Program-made: the position numbers and the translations under genes
Notes under the pieces: model-generated
Seen by the model: the letters and a program-made list of their open reading frames with translations, nothing else
Told to the model about the DNA's origin: nothing
Databases searched by the model: none
Part shown: positions 10,001 to 17,063 of the stretch, piece after piece
How positions within the stretch are numbered: position 1 is the stretch's first letter
Layout of the letters: each line of letters starts with the position of its first letter
Source: Mariniphaga sp041687255
GTDB taxonomy: Bacteria > Bacteroidota > Bacteroidia > Bacteroidales > Prolixibacteraceae
NCBI GenBank assembly: GCA_041687255.1
Contig: JAWLCL010000003.1
Location: 186,001-250,000, forward strand
Length of the DNA stretch: 64,000 nucleotides
Reading direction: 5' to 3'

Positions 10001-10126
10001 CACTGTTTCATATATGTACCGGTTATCCAGTTCAGGCAAAAGCACAGGCTGCTCATCCTGGGAATGTATTGTGATGCTGTGAATAAAAATAAATGTGACA
10101 GTCAGCAGGAAATGCACCTTTTTCAT
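7058..10126 (-). CDS. LytS-type sensor histidine kinase with a TlpA-like, cysteine-free periplasmic region
   Basis: The protein has 1022 residues. A signal peptide (MKKVHFLLTVTFIF, ending near TIHSQ) precedes about 735 periplasmic residues. These include a DUF4369-like strand region (near 290-400, with YAEPGNRIHVKID) and a TlpA-like segment starting LNLKGEKVQLQDF in which the usual WCxxC is replaced by EWGTERY. One membrane segment follows (about 763-788). The cytoplasmic part is a His_kinase domain with the phosphoacceptor in NPHFLFN (His about 824), an N box (PFAENAITHGL) and a glycine box (IEDNGIGR). Such kinases normally phosphorylate a LytTR regulator encoded next to them. No full-length one is adjacent, only the stump at 605-748. 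A LytTR-type repeat pair lies upstream. What it senses is unknown. Confidence 0.88.
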   Translation of the reverse strand: MKKVHFLLTVTFIFIHSITIHSQDEQPVLLPELDNRYIYETVYKEYIPNETGEKYTDKISRKKLQIDYKPMLPDTRKLLLVSVIENEVLRPDFNPVQYVDYRYPHFRDGFTKYTNDTYFQELLSTVVFQYELDVKKKEVKLHNRGDVLLRVRETLINKGFDKKGIERHTESFNTKGIPEISRYLQKIFFASDDLFIAEGGNQSFFNRKTNQQDSLIIVLHDKKDETPGLKHFEYIYNSREQVLYEFKEIRIDTLKWPATVFNKRVNQFFTEETLQLVSRQQIPETKLTVAGVIENVRNKKVTVGILREPFGTELHIETALLDENNAFEIETDFAHAGMVHLQFGQATDARNLPMLMFYAEPGNRIHVKIDGSAYPENVEYSGDNSTEAKAIHEFRSKYGLSFGSFNFNTIYAFPDASKYNDFYNALSNLEPFMNKLTGKVDSHTLKFINDEIKAQLLGMAFYFLKYKENWMPMAFNRPDDPDREKIDAEFIKRHINKYEIYNSYNNYGIHSRMLAGEMLDYYFTTSRKVSPLRSAHTIGYAIAYSEYRYIEDLPHQVEVARTILAGYPLYSQLAGLLQHEKMRISNNIAERGNYENSEIEKYLELMLRLVNDPEFTGSINRMMNNYHLWQKEDYVPEVEFLNLKGEKVQLQDFLGQKLTIFYVTQEWGTERYLWDDMAKKNPNMNLVLVMEGSNFDEWTDYIKRAEPVAHQLFLVTESLKIKDIFKSDTRHFIAYGKDGYRIGFATNPINAVNLVKQSLMDEKEEPDKSQLIFFIIILAGLFICSLLVLVIWKWRVRQRFRKEQQQRRLRELELTAIRSQMNPHFLFNCLNSVQNLVQQNKGREAHSYLAEFAGLIRKVLNNSEKEEVSLAEELDMVQQYLNLEKLRFDFSYQLKVNDDVDIYTTSVPSMLLQPFAENAITHGLQNKQGNRHLLINVLKEIDARNPKNTGKGILISIEDNGIGRLAAQKTEVIKNGKGTRLMEERLAILQQKHNEKYWLQTTDLNHNGTTGTKVEIFVPEEN

Positions 10127-10186
10127 AGCCGGTGAATTTTGGTTTATTCAAAGGTGGCACAAAAAGCTGAAAATTAAAAGAGTAAA

Positions 10187-10221
10187 TTATTAAACGGTAG
10201 GAATGAGTTATTAAACGGTAG
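10187..10221 (-). promoter_or_regulatory. Direct repeat with LytTR-site spacing upstream of the LytS kinase gene
   Basis: The 14-mer TTATTAAACGGTAG occurs at 10187-10200 and identically at 10208-10221, 21 bp start to start. On the minus strand each reads CTACCGTTTAATAA, which contains ACCGTTTAA. LytTR domains (AgrA, AlgR and relatives) bind roughly 9-bp direct repeats with a GTT core separated by about 12 bp, so both core and spacing fit. The pair lies 61-95 bases upstream of the kinase start. Confidence 0.7.
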
Positions 10222-10296
10222 CATTATTTTATATTGGTACTGTGTGGCACCAAATAAAATCAGCCAACATGCCGGGAGGTGAATGGTAATAAATAA

Positions 10297-10334
10297 AAAT
10301 GCACCGGCAAGTTTTATAACTTACCGGTGCATTT
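10297..10334 (-). terminator. Rho-independent terminator after the first DUF4168 gene
   Basis: A 16-bp stem with one mismatch (10297-10312 with 10319-10334) closes a 6-base loop. On the minus strand it is followed by TTTTTATTTATT. It sits 18 bases past the stop at 10353. Confidence 0.85.
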
Positions 10335-10352
10335 AAACTATTGTGAGGATGA

Positions 10353-10829
10353 TTATTCTCCCTGAGGTTCCATTTGTTGCTGCAGTTTTTGCATCAACTC
10401 CGGATTTGCCTGGATAGCCATTGCTATTTCCTGGTAACGGGGTATGGTCAAATCATTTTCTGTGATAACCTCTTCCATTTCCTTTTGCGCCTCCATTTGA
10501 ATTTCTTCTATCTGCTGGTAGGCCTCAGCAAATTGTTCCATCTCTTCTTCACTTGCCTGCATTTCCTGTCCGGGGGTTTGCTGTGCTGCAATGTATTCGT
10601 TGAAGCGTTGTATGTCAACACCTTCTTCCTGTACTGCTGTTGTCATATCCTGCTGAACCTGCTGGTCGATTACCTGCACTTCCCTGAATGCCGTTGCAAA
10701 TTTTTCAATTTCATTATCAGAAACCTCGGTAGATTGCTGCTGAGGCATTTGTTGCGGCACTTGTGCCAGAGCGCCGGTTGTTACAATTGCAAAAATAAAA
10801 AGCACACTAAATAATTTTTTCAATTTCAT
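10353..10829 (-). CDS. DUF4168 family secreted protein, copy 1
   Basis: The protein has 158 residues with a signal peptide (MKLKKLFSVLFIFAIV, ending ALAQ). The mature part opens with glutamine and proline (VPQQMPQQQ). It then has two similar helical units, each with a pattern of the type SDNEIEKFATAFREVQVID and SEEEMEQFAEAYQQIEEIQ followed by a basic-polar helix with YQEIA. This matches DUF4168, a family of small exported helical proteins without a known function that is common in Bacteroidetes and cyanobacteria. It is very rich in Q and E and has no cysteine. A paralog lies 597 bases upstream and each copy has its own terminator, so they are separate transcripts. Periplasmic or secreted location is inferred from the signal peptide. 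Confidence 0.85.
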   Translation of the reverse strand: MKLKKLFSVLFIFAIVTTGALAQVPQQMPQQQSTEVSDNEIEKFATAFREVQVIDQQVQQDMTTAVQEEGVDIQRFNEYIAAQQTPGQEMQASEEEMEQFAEAYQQIEEIQMEAQKEMEEVITENDLTIPRYQEIAMAIQANPELMQKLQQQMEPQGE

Positions 10830-11320
10830 AACTAAAATATTAAATTTATAATTCTAATTTTCTATTTCTCTTAAACAAAGAAACAAATCAACTCCTTTTC
10901 GTATTAAGAATCAATGTCAAAAAACCTTAATGAAAAGCTAATTCTGCCATGATGGAAAGCGTAGTTTATTTATTTTGTCGTAAACCCGGAGGTAATTTAA
11001 AGGCTTAATTTTTCTCTGTGTATGCTCATTCACTGGTTTTTAAACTGCTATTACTTGACTTAGCCAGACAACTGATTTTTTAATTTTAATTTTTTAACAA
11101 TATGACTGCTTATCAGCAATGGTTTTGCCAGGATTTTATAAACGTATACGCCTAAATTTCTTCTTTTTCCGGAAATCATTTATAAAGATCATTGGAAAAG
11201 TCGTTTACACTTTCAATGCTGACAATATATGTCTTTGATAGGATAAAAAATCGGGAAAAGAGAATGAAAGCTTAAAGCATAAGGGGTAACCACATTAGTG
11301 CAGGAAGAATAAAAAAAATA
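10830..11320. other. Gene-free stretch between the DUF4168 paralogs
   Basis: No reading frame here resembles a gene. The part next to 10829 presumably carries the promoter of copy 1; I find no clean TTG-N20-TAnnTTTG match. The rest is AT-rich sequence without repeats that I could recognise. Confidence 0.5.
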
Positions 11321-11381
11321 TCCCGGTTAATAATTTCAGCTGTTCGGTTAAAACACACAGCTGAAAGTTCATTGACCGGGA
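11321..11381 (-). terminator. Two-tier hairpin terminator after the second DUF4168 gene
   Basis: An outer stem TCCCGGT/ACCGGGA (11321-11327 with 11375-11381) encloses an inner 10-bp perfect stem TTTCAGCTGT/ACAGCTGAAA (11334-11343 with 11357-11366). On the minus strand it is followed by ATATTTTTTTT. The structure is larger than a usual intrinsic terminator. Confidence 0.8.
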
Positions 11382-11426
11382 AATTCCTTTATAAGTACTT
11401 GTATATAATCAGAATCAGCCCTCCCG

Positions 11427-11915
11427 TTACTCCTGGAAATGCTGTTGCAGTTTCTGAAGCAAGGCAGGATCCTCCTGAACAGACTTTGCGATTTGCTGGT
11501 AACGCTCCACTGACAATTCATTGTCAACAATAACCTGTTGCATTTCCTGTTCTGCCGTATCGTGCAGCTCTTCAATTGCTTTAAATGTTGTTTCAAACTG
11601 TTCAAGTTCCTTGTTGTCTGCATCAAATTCCAAATCCGGATTTTGTTGTGCCTCAAGGTAATCGTTAAACCGGGCAACATCAATATCTTTTGCCTCAACG
11701 GCATTCATCATCTCTTCCTGGAGCTGCTGGTCAATTATTTGTACTTCACTGAATGCCACCGCAAACTTTTCCAGCTCCTCATCACTGACTTCCGATGGTT
11801 GCTGTGGTAAAACCTGTTGGGGCAATTGGGCAAACACGCCTGTGACTGCAAAAGCAAAAACAAGCAAAACACCAAACATTTTTTCAAAGTGCATTTTAAA
11901 AGATTTAAATTTCAT
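11427..11915 (-). CDS. DUF4168 family secreted protein, copy 2
   Basis: This 162-residue protein is a paralog of the 10353-10829 product. It has a signal peptide ending GVFAQ, then a glutamine/proline opening (LPQQVLPQQ), then the same two helical units (SDEELEKFAVAFSEVQIID and NKELEQFETTFKAIEELHD), each followed by a YQQIAK-type helix. Aligning with copy 1 suggests that translation might begin at the internal ATG at 11894, which gives a signal peptide of equal length; the first ATG is kept here. Similarity to copy 1 runs over the full length, so this is a tandem duplication that has diverged. Function is unknown; a structural or binding role in the envelope is only a guess. Confidence 0.83.
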   Translation of the reverse strand: MKFKSFKMHFEKMFGVLLVFAFAVTGVFAQLPQQVLPQQPSEVSDEELEKFAVAFSEVQIIDQQLQEEMMNAVEAKDIDVARFNDYLEAQQNPDLEFDADNKELEQFETTFKAIEELHDTAEQEMQQVIVDNELSVERYQQIAKSVQEDPALLQKLQQHFQE

Positions 11916-12122
11916 TTTTTATTTACTAAATATTTTCTCTGCATGGAAAGCAAATGGTGTGCCTGTAATAGACAATAAAGATGTGAAATAACCTTAAATG
12001 GTTTCATTCTGTATGCCGGGTAACAACATCAAAAACAGCAGATATCCTGATAAGGTTGATATTTCCAAACCTATACAGATTATATAATTGCCTTATTAGC
12101 CTGCTTTTCAGTTACATTTTTT

Positions 12123-12130
12123 TAAATTTG
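12123..12130 (+). promoter_or_regulatory. -7 promoter element for the GH95 gene
   Basis: TAAATTTG matches the Bacteroidetes -7 consensus TAnnTTTG and lies 45 bases before the GH95 start. No TTG is seen at the expected -33 position, so the promoter may be weak or activator-dependent. Confidence 0.5.
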
Positions 12131-12175
12131 TGAGCAAACTGTATTTGAAGTTTTAGTTTTTTAACACATCAAAGA

Positions 12176-14572
12176 ATGCTTAAATTAGATTTCAGACTCT
12201 TTCTCGTGAGCTTCCTCTTGATTTCATTGGTATCCTGCAATGAATTCATTGAACCGCAGATGACCATCAATCCTTCTACTACATTGTGGTACGATGAACC
12301 TGCCAATGAATGGACTGAAGCCTTGCCGGTAGGTAATGGACGAATTGGAGCTATGGTATATGGAGGAATTGAAGAAGAGAATGTTCAGTTCAATGAGGAA
12401 ACCTTATGGAGCGGTCAGCCTCACAGCTATGCCAACCGTGGTGCTCACAGGTATCTTGACGACATTCGCGGACTGCTTTGGGAGGGAAAACAGGAAGAGG
12501 CTCATGAGTTGGCCAATGCTCATTTCATGTCTGAACCTTTTGGGCAAATGAGCTATCTTCCCTTTGGGAACATACTGCTAAATTTTCCAGGGCATGATGA
12601 AGCTAAATCATACCGGCGCCGCCTTAACCTCAGGGAGGGTATTACTTCTGTTTACTACAGAAACAATGGCATTCAATACCGCAGGGAAGTTTTTGCTTCA
12701 GTTCCTGCACAGGCATTAATAGTCAGGCTGGAGTCATCCGATAACAAAGGTCTCAATTTTACTGCTGGGTTAACCTCACCCCATTCTGATTACGAGGTAG
12801 TGGTTGACAACGACCAGATTATATTGCGAGGGAAAGCGAACGATTATCATCAGCAAAGAGGAAGAAATGGGTTCCCATATCCCAGGAGCAGGCTTAACTT
12901 TGAAGCCCGGTTGAAAATTGAAACCGACGGAGGGGGGCTGGTGCAATACGATGATTCAATAGGTGTTGTTAATGCCCGCAATGTTACGTTATACCTTGTG
13001 GCAGCAACCAACTTTGTTAATTACAACGATATCAGCGGGAATCCCACAAGCCGCTGCAAGGAGTACCTGGCCAATCTTGAAGGAAAGCCCTATCAGACGC
13101 TTAAGGACGAACATATCAGAGACTATCGAAATCTGTTTAGCCGTACTTCCCTGGAGCTGGAAAGTTCCGAAATCTCAAACAGACCTACCGATGAAAGGCT
13201 GTTTACTTTTCATGAAGATGAAGATCCAAGCCTGGTTTCCCTGTTGTTTAATTACGGCAGGTATTTGCTGATTTCTTCATCACGGCCGGGAACTCAACCT
13301 GCCAACCTGCAGGGTATCTGGAACGACAGACTGGCGCCACCCTGGGATAGTAAATACACCATAAACATAAATACCGAAATGAATTACTGGCCGGCAGAGA
13401 TGACCAATCTGGCCGAATGCGCTGAACCTTTGTTTTCAATGGTGGAAGATCTTACTGAAACCGGGGAGACTGTGGCGAAGGAACATTATGACCTGGAAGG
13501 TTGGGTAGCTCACCATAATACTGATTTGTGGAGGGGAGCAGCCCCTATAAACGATGCAAACCACGGTATATGGCCTACCGGCGGCGCCTGGCTTTCGCAG
13601 CACTTGTGGTGGCATTATCAATACAATGGCAATACAGGCTTTTTGAAAAACAGGGCCTATCCGGCGCTTAAGAAAGCCTCACTATTTTTTGCCGGTTACC
13701 TGATACCCTGGCCTGAAAATCCGCAATGGCTAGTAAGCGGCCCAAGTAACAGCCCTGAGCTGGGAGGATTGGTAATGGGACCAACAATGGATCACCAAAT
13801 TATACGTGAATTGTTTTCCAATACCATAGAAGCTGCAGAAATTTTGAATATAGATGAAGAATTTGCTGAAGTGTTGCGGCTTAAACGCGACAGCATAGTG
13901 CATAACCAGATAGGACAGCATGGCCAGTTGCAGGAATGGATTGAAGATGTTGACGATCCCAATGAGCAGCACCGGCATGTTTCTCATCTGTGGGGCCTGC
14001 ATCCGGGAAGTGAAATCCATCCGTTAACCACGCCCGAACTGGCTGAGGCTGCAAAGGTAACCCTTTCGCACCGTGGCGATGGAGGTACAGGATGGTCAAG
14101 AGCATGGAAAATAAACTTCTGGGCACGCCTGCTCGATGGTGACCATGCTTTTCTGCTTCTGAAAAATCTGATGGTACCTTCAAAAAGTAACGAAACAAAT
14201 TATGAAGACAGGGGCGGCTTATACAATAACCTTTTCGATTCCCATCCTCCGTTCCAGATTGACGGGAATTTCGGAGCTGCTTCGGGGATTGTGGAAATGC
14301 TGCTTCAGTCGCACCTGCGAGATGAAAATGGTGATTATTACCAGGATCTTCTTCCGGCATTGCCTTCACGTTTCGAGGATGGGAAAATTTCCGGAATAAA
14401 AGGTCGCGGAGGCTTCCAGTTCTCCATAACCTGGGAAAATGGCAAGCTCGTTTCCTTAAAAGTTGAATCGGTGCTTGGTAAAAGGTTAAAACTTAGATAC
14501 AACGGGGAAACTGTATCAATGGATACTCAGCCCGGGAGAACATATTTGATTGGTGTCAGCGATTTTCAATAG
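12176..14572 (+). CDS. GH95 alpha-L-fucosidase lipoprotein
   Basis: The protein has 798 residues. It begins with a lipoprotein signal (LLISLVSCNEF, lipidated cysteine about 22). The N-terminal GH95 signature LWYDEPANEWTEALPVGNG is followed by NEETLWSGQP. The (alpha/alpha)6 catalytic domain carries the paired asparagines in INTEMNYWPAE (about 397-400), the probable acid in LQEWIED (about 585), a GGTGWSRAWK block and the base-assisting aspartate in QIDGNFGAASG (about 695). GH95 enzymes are inverting 1,2-alpha-L-fucosidases, with some alpha-galactosidase members. The length is right for the family. It stands alone, with no SusCD or other GH beside it, and ends only 3 bases from the convergent alanine dehydrogenase gene. 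Surface or periplasmic attachment is inferred from the lipobox. Exact specificity is open. Confidence 0.93.
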   Translation: MLKLDFRLFLVSFLLISLVSCNEFIEPQMTINPSTTLWYDEPANEWTEALPVGNGRIGAMVYGGIEEENVQFNEETLWSGQPHSYANRGAHRYLDDIRGLLWEGKQEEAHELANAHFMSEPFGQMSYLPFGNILLNFPGHDEAKSYRRRLNLREGITSVYYRNNGIQYRREVFASVPAQALIVRLESSDNKGLNFTAGLTSPHSDYEVVVDNDQIILRGKANDYHQQRGRNGFPYPRSRLNFEARLKIETDGGGLVQYDDSIGVVNARNVTLYLVAATNFVNYNDISGNPTSRCKEYLANLEGKPYQTLKDEHIRDYRNLFSRTSLELESSEISNRPTDERLFTFHEDEDPSLVSLLFNYGRYLLISSSRPGTQPANLQGIWNDRLAPPWDSKYTININTEMNYWPAEMTNLAECAEPLFSMVEDLTETGETVAKEHYDLEGWVAHHNTDLWRGAAPINDANHGIWPTGGAWLSQHLWWHYQYNGNTGFLKNRAYPALKKASLFFAGYLIPWPENPQWLVSGPSNSPELGGLVMGPTMDHQIIRELFSNTIEAAEILNIDEEFAEVLRLKRDSIVHNQIGQHGQLQEWIEDVDDPNEQHRHVSHLWGLHPGSEIHPLTTPELAEAAKVTLSHRGDGGTGWSRAWKINFWARLLDGDHAFLLLKNLMVPSKSNETNYEDRGGLYNNLFDSHPPFQIDGNFGAASGIVEMLLQSHLRDENGDYYQDLLPALPSRFEDGKISGIKGRGGFQFSITWENGKLVSLKVESVLGKRLKLRYNGETVSMDTQPGRTYLIGVSDFQ

Positions 14573-14575
14573 CCA

Positions 14576-15796
14576 TTAAAAGATAGCCAGCAACAATTCG
14601 ATATCTTTCGCAGGTATGTTGAACAAGCTTCCTATATCACTGCTTGTTAAAATGCCGTGATAGATATAAACGCCTTTACGGAAACCCTTTGAATTTTTAA
14701 TGTAATTATCTACACCGCCAATGTCCCCGATGGCAAGCAATATAGGTATCAGGATGTTGCTCAGGGAAATTGATGCCGTGCGGGCAACGATTGCAGGGGA
14801 ATTGGGCACGCAATAATGCACCACTCCGTGCCTGAGATACGTGGGGTTATTTAAATCGGTGCACCGGGTGGTTTCGAAGCAGCCACCCTGGCTGGCATTA
14901 AGATCGATAATTACAGAGCCTTCCTTCATCTGTTTTACAAGGTCTTCGGAGACTTTGAATTTAGGCGTGGTGTGAAACATCATTGCTCCTATAACGGCAT
15001 CGGCCGAGAGGAGTGCTTTTTTAAGCACTTTGGGATAAAACACCGATGTGAATACCGGGCGCCCCAATTTTTCTTCCAGCTTGCTTAAATCGTAAACTGA
15101 GGTATCGAATACCTTTACCAAAATGCCCAGGCTAAGGGCGGCACGAGCAGCATATTCGGCGGCAGTGCTGGTACCGATGATGACCAGTTCGGCCGGTGTG
15201 ATGCCGGTGACCTCGCCAAAAAGCACCCCTTTGCCATTATGGGCATTGCTCAGGTATTCGCTGGCCAGAGTGATAGAAGTAACGCCGGCAATCTGGCTCA
15301 TCTGGTGGACAATGGGCAGAAAACCTTCCTCGTTTTCAATATTTTCGAAAGCTATGGTGGTAACCTTTTTCTGCATTAGCTTTTGCATCGATTCCCTGCA
15401 GTGGGCTTGTATCTGCATGAACGAAAATATAACCTGCCCGCCGCGCAGCATATCAATCTCATCGTTGTCGAAGGGGGCAACGCGCAGTATGATGTCGCAC
15501 TGGAATACTTGTTCCTTATCCTCAACAATGACAGCTCCGGCTTCACGATATGCCTGGTCGGAATAACTGGCCATCTTACCGGCATCTTTTTCAATGTATA
15601 TTTCGTGGCCGTAAGATGTAAGCAGATCAACTGCCTGCGGAGTCAACGGAACCCTGAACTCCACTTTGCTGAAATCGGATGGAATACCAATTTTAATGCG
15701 TTGACCCCGGGATTTTATCTCAAGGGTTTCCTCTTTGGGCATCAACATGGTTTTTGAAACCGGTAAATCTTCCTGTGGTTCCTCTTTCACTGTCAT
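14576..15796 (-). CDS. ald: Alanine dehydrogenase
   Basis: A 406-residue member of the alanine dehydrogenase / transhydrogenase-alpha family. It catalyses NAD-dependent interconversion of alanine with pyruvate plus ammonia. The N-terminal half has KIGIPSDFSKVEFRVPLTP (substrate-side arginine and lysine region) and FSFMQIQAHCRESMQ. The NAD-binding Rossmann part carries VIIGTSTAAEYAARAA instead of the classic GGGVVG, followed by VKVFDTSVYDL with an acidic residue for the NAD ribose. The C-terminal half has DLNASQGGCFETTR and NSPAIVARTASISLSN. An N-terminal extension of about 30 residues before KIGIPS is longer than in Bacillus enzymes but common in this phylum. It lies 56 bases downstream of tsaE on the same strand. 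The altered glycine motif makes the annotation slightly less certain than for a canonical enzyme. Confidence 0.85.
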   Translation of the reverse strand: MTVKEEPQEDLPVSKTMLMPKEETLEIKSRGQRIKIGIPSDFSKVEFRVPLTPQAVDLLTSYGHEIYIEKDAGKMASYSDQAYREAGAVIVEDKEQVFQCDIILRVAPFDNDEIDMLRGGQVIFSFMQIQAHCRESMQKLMQKKVTTIAFENIENEEGFLPIVHQMSQIAGVTSITLASEYLSNAHNGKGVLFGEVTGITPAELVIIGTSTAAEYAARAALSLGILVKVFDTSVYDLSKLEEKLGRPVFTSVFYPKVLKKALLSADAVIGAMMFHTTPKFKVSEDLVKQMKEGSVIIDLNASQGGCFETTRCTDLNNPTYLRHGVVHYCVPNSPAIVARTASISLSNILIPILLAIGDIGGVDNYIKNSKGFRKGVYIYHGILTSSDIGSLFNIPAKDIELLLAIF

Positions 15797-15852
15797 AAGC
15801 TGCTTGTTTTATAGTATAAACAGTTATACTTAATTCATTAATTTTAAAATTT

Positions 15853-16272
15853 TCAGAGCGAAGCAGTTATTTTTCGCACTTCTTTATCTTCCACTTCAAT
15901 ATTTACAGATACAAAATCCGCGGGCAGCAGGGGTTCAATTTTTTCTGGCCATTCAATCAGGCAATAGTTCCCGCTGTAAAAATAATCCTCATACCCCAGA
16001 TCGTAAGCTTCTTCCATCTCCTTTATACGGTAAAAATCGAAATGGTAAATGGAATGGCCCAGGCCGGTTTTATATTCGTTTATAATTGCGAAAGAAGGGC
16101 TGGTCACGTTGTCGCGAGTTCCCAATTGCCTGCAGATAGCCTGGATAAAAGTAGTTTTGCCGGCTCCCATCTTTCCGTAAAAGGCAAAAATCCGTTGTTG
16201 AGGAAACCTTTCAATAAGTTCTTTTGCTGCCTTTTCGATTGACTTTATAGTGCTTAGCTCAACTGAAAACAT
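15853..16272 (-). CDS. tsaE: tRNA threonylcarbamoyladenosine biosynthesis ATPase TsaE
   Basis: This 139-residue protein has the whole TsaE fold: Walker A in GKMGAGKTT (about 34-42), the switch sequence VTSPSFAIINEY, HFDFYRI with the conserved D and R, and Walker B-like CLIEWPEKI. TsaE works with TsaB and TsaD to make t6A37 in ANN-decoding tRNAs in the cytoplasm. The length is typical. It is the first gene before ald on the minus strand, with a 56-base gap, an arrangement often seen in this phylum. trmO, which methylates t6A, is also in this window at 49323-49802 but not linked. Confidence 0.95.
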   Translation of the reverse strand: MFSVELSTIKSIEKAAKELIERFPQQRIFAFYGKMGAGKTTFIQAICRQLGTRDNVTSPSFAIINEYKTGLGHSIYHFDFYRIKEMEEAYDLGYEDYFYSGNYCLIEWPEKIEPLLPADFVSVNIEVEDKEVRKITASL

Positions 16273-16449
16273 GTTTGTAAATCAAATTTCCCAAATTTGC
16301 TCTGTTCTGTATTCCAAATGTATTCTTCCGCTGTGGATTTCATACAATATTACAAAATGAAACTCAGATATGCACAATCGAAACCAATAAATGCGACATA
16401 AGTCAGGTAATTGGGTGTGTTATAAAACGATCAATTCAGTAAAAAGTAT

Positions 16450-16483
16450 TAATTTTGAAATGGAATTGCTGCAGGAGCAATTC
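16450..16483 (+). promoter_or_regulatory. gcvH promoter -7 element and 5' hairpin
   Basis: TAATTTTG at 16450-16457 matches the -7 consensus. A perfect 8-bp hairpin, GAATTGCT/AGCAATTC around GCAGG (16463-16470 with 16476-16483), starts at about +1 and would cap the 5' end of the transcript. It may stabilise the mRNA. It does not resemble a glycine riboswitch. Confidence 0.5.
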
Positions 16484-16534
16484 GCACTGCAATTAAAAAA
16501 ACCTACTTTTTATAATTAATAAAAAATTTTACAG

Positions 16535-16915
16535 ATGAAAATACCAGCAGATTTAAAGTACACCGAGGACCATGAATGGGTACGGATGGATGGAGATACA
16601 GCCGTTGTTGGAATAACTGATTATGCCCAGAATGAATTGGGGGATGTTGTTTTTATTGAAATTGAAACAGAAGGAGAGGAGTTTGACAAGGGTGAAACCT
16701 TTGGAACAATAGAAGCGGTTAAAACAGTTTCCGACCTGTTTATGCCGGTTGGAGGCACCGTTTCCGAAGTAAACGAAACTTTGGCCGATGAGCCCGAGCT
16801 GGTAAATAAAGATCCTTACGGAAAAGGCTGGTTAATAAAAATATCAGTGACAGATCCCGGACAGTTTGATGACCTTTTGAGCGCCGATGACTATAAAAAA
16901 ATGATTGAAGCATAA
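16535..16915 (+). CDS. gcvH: Glycine cleavage system H protein
   Basis: A 126-residue lipoyl carrier. It starts MKIPADLKYTEDHEWV, the usual H-protein opening. The lipoylated lysine is K63 in GTIEAVKTVSD. The remaining hybrid-motif sequence (LGDVVFIEI and PVGGTVSEVNE) and the C-terminal helix ending DYKKMIEA are intact. H protein shuttles the aminomethyl group between the P, T and L proteins of glycine cleavage. It is monocistronic here, closed by a strong terminator, with no gcvT or gcvP in the window. In many Bacteroidetes gcvH is separate from gcvP, so this is not unusual. Confidence 0.97.
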   Translation: MKIPADLKYTEDHEWVRMDGDTAVVGITDYAQNELGDVVFIEIETEGEEFDKGETFGTIEAVKTVSDLFMPVGGTVSEVNETLADEPELVNKDPYGKGWLIKISVTDPGQFDDLLSADDYKKMIEA

Positions 16916-16998
16916 AAATCGGCTGACCGGGTTTTAAAGAATGCAGTTAGTTGTGTTAATATTATCCGGCAGATTTTTATAAGGCTACAGGAAAAAGA

Positions 16999-17032
16999 AA
17001 AAAACCAGGGCAACAAACGGCCCTGGTTTTTT
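16999..17032. terminator. Bidirectional terminator between gcvH and nrdJ
   Basis: A perfect 13-bp stem (16999-17011 with 17020-17032) holds an 8-base loop. The stem ends in A-runs and T-runs on both sides, so it can stop gcvH on the plus strand and the ribonucleotide reductase gene on the minus strand. Confidence 0.93.
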
Positions 17033-17063
17033 AATATATGCGATATTCTTCAGTTGTTTTCAA

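Noticed and set aside
13881..14369. A 162-codon minus-strand frame inside the GH95 gene
   Set aside because: It is antisense to the fucosidase catalytic domain and has no recognisable features.
16273..16534. A glycine riboswitch before gcvH
   Set aside because: The leader lacks the paired aptamer cores; only a simple hairpin is present.
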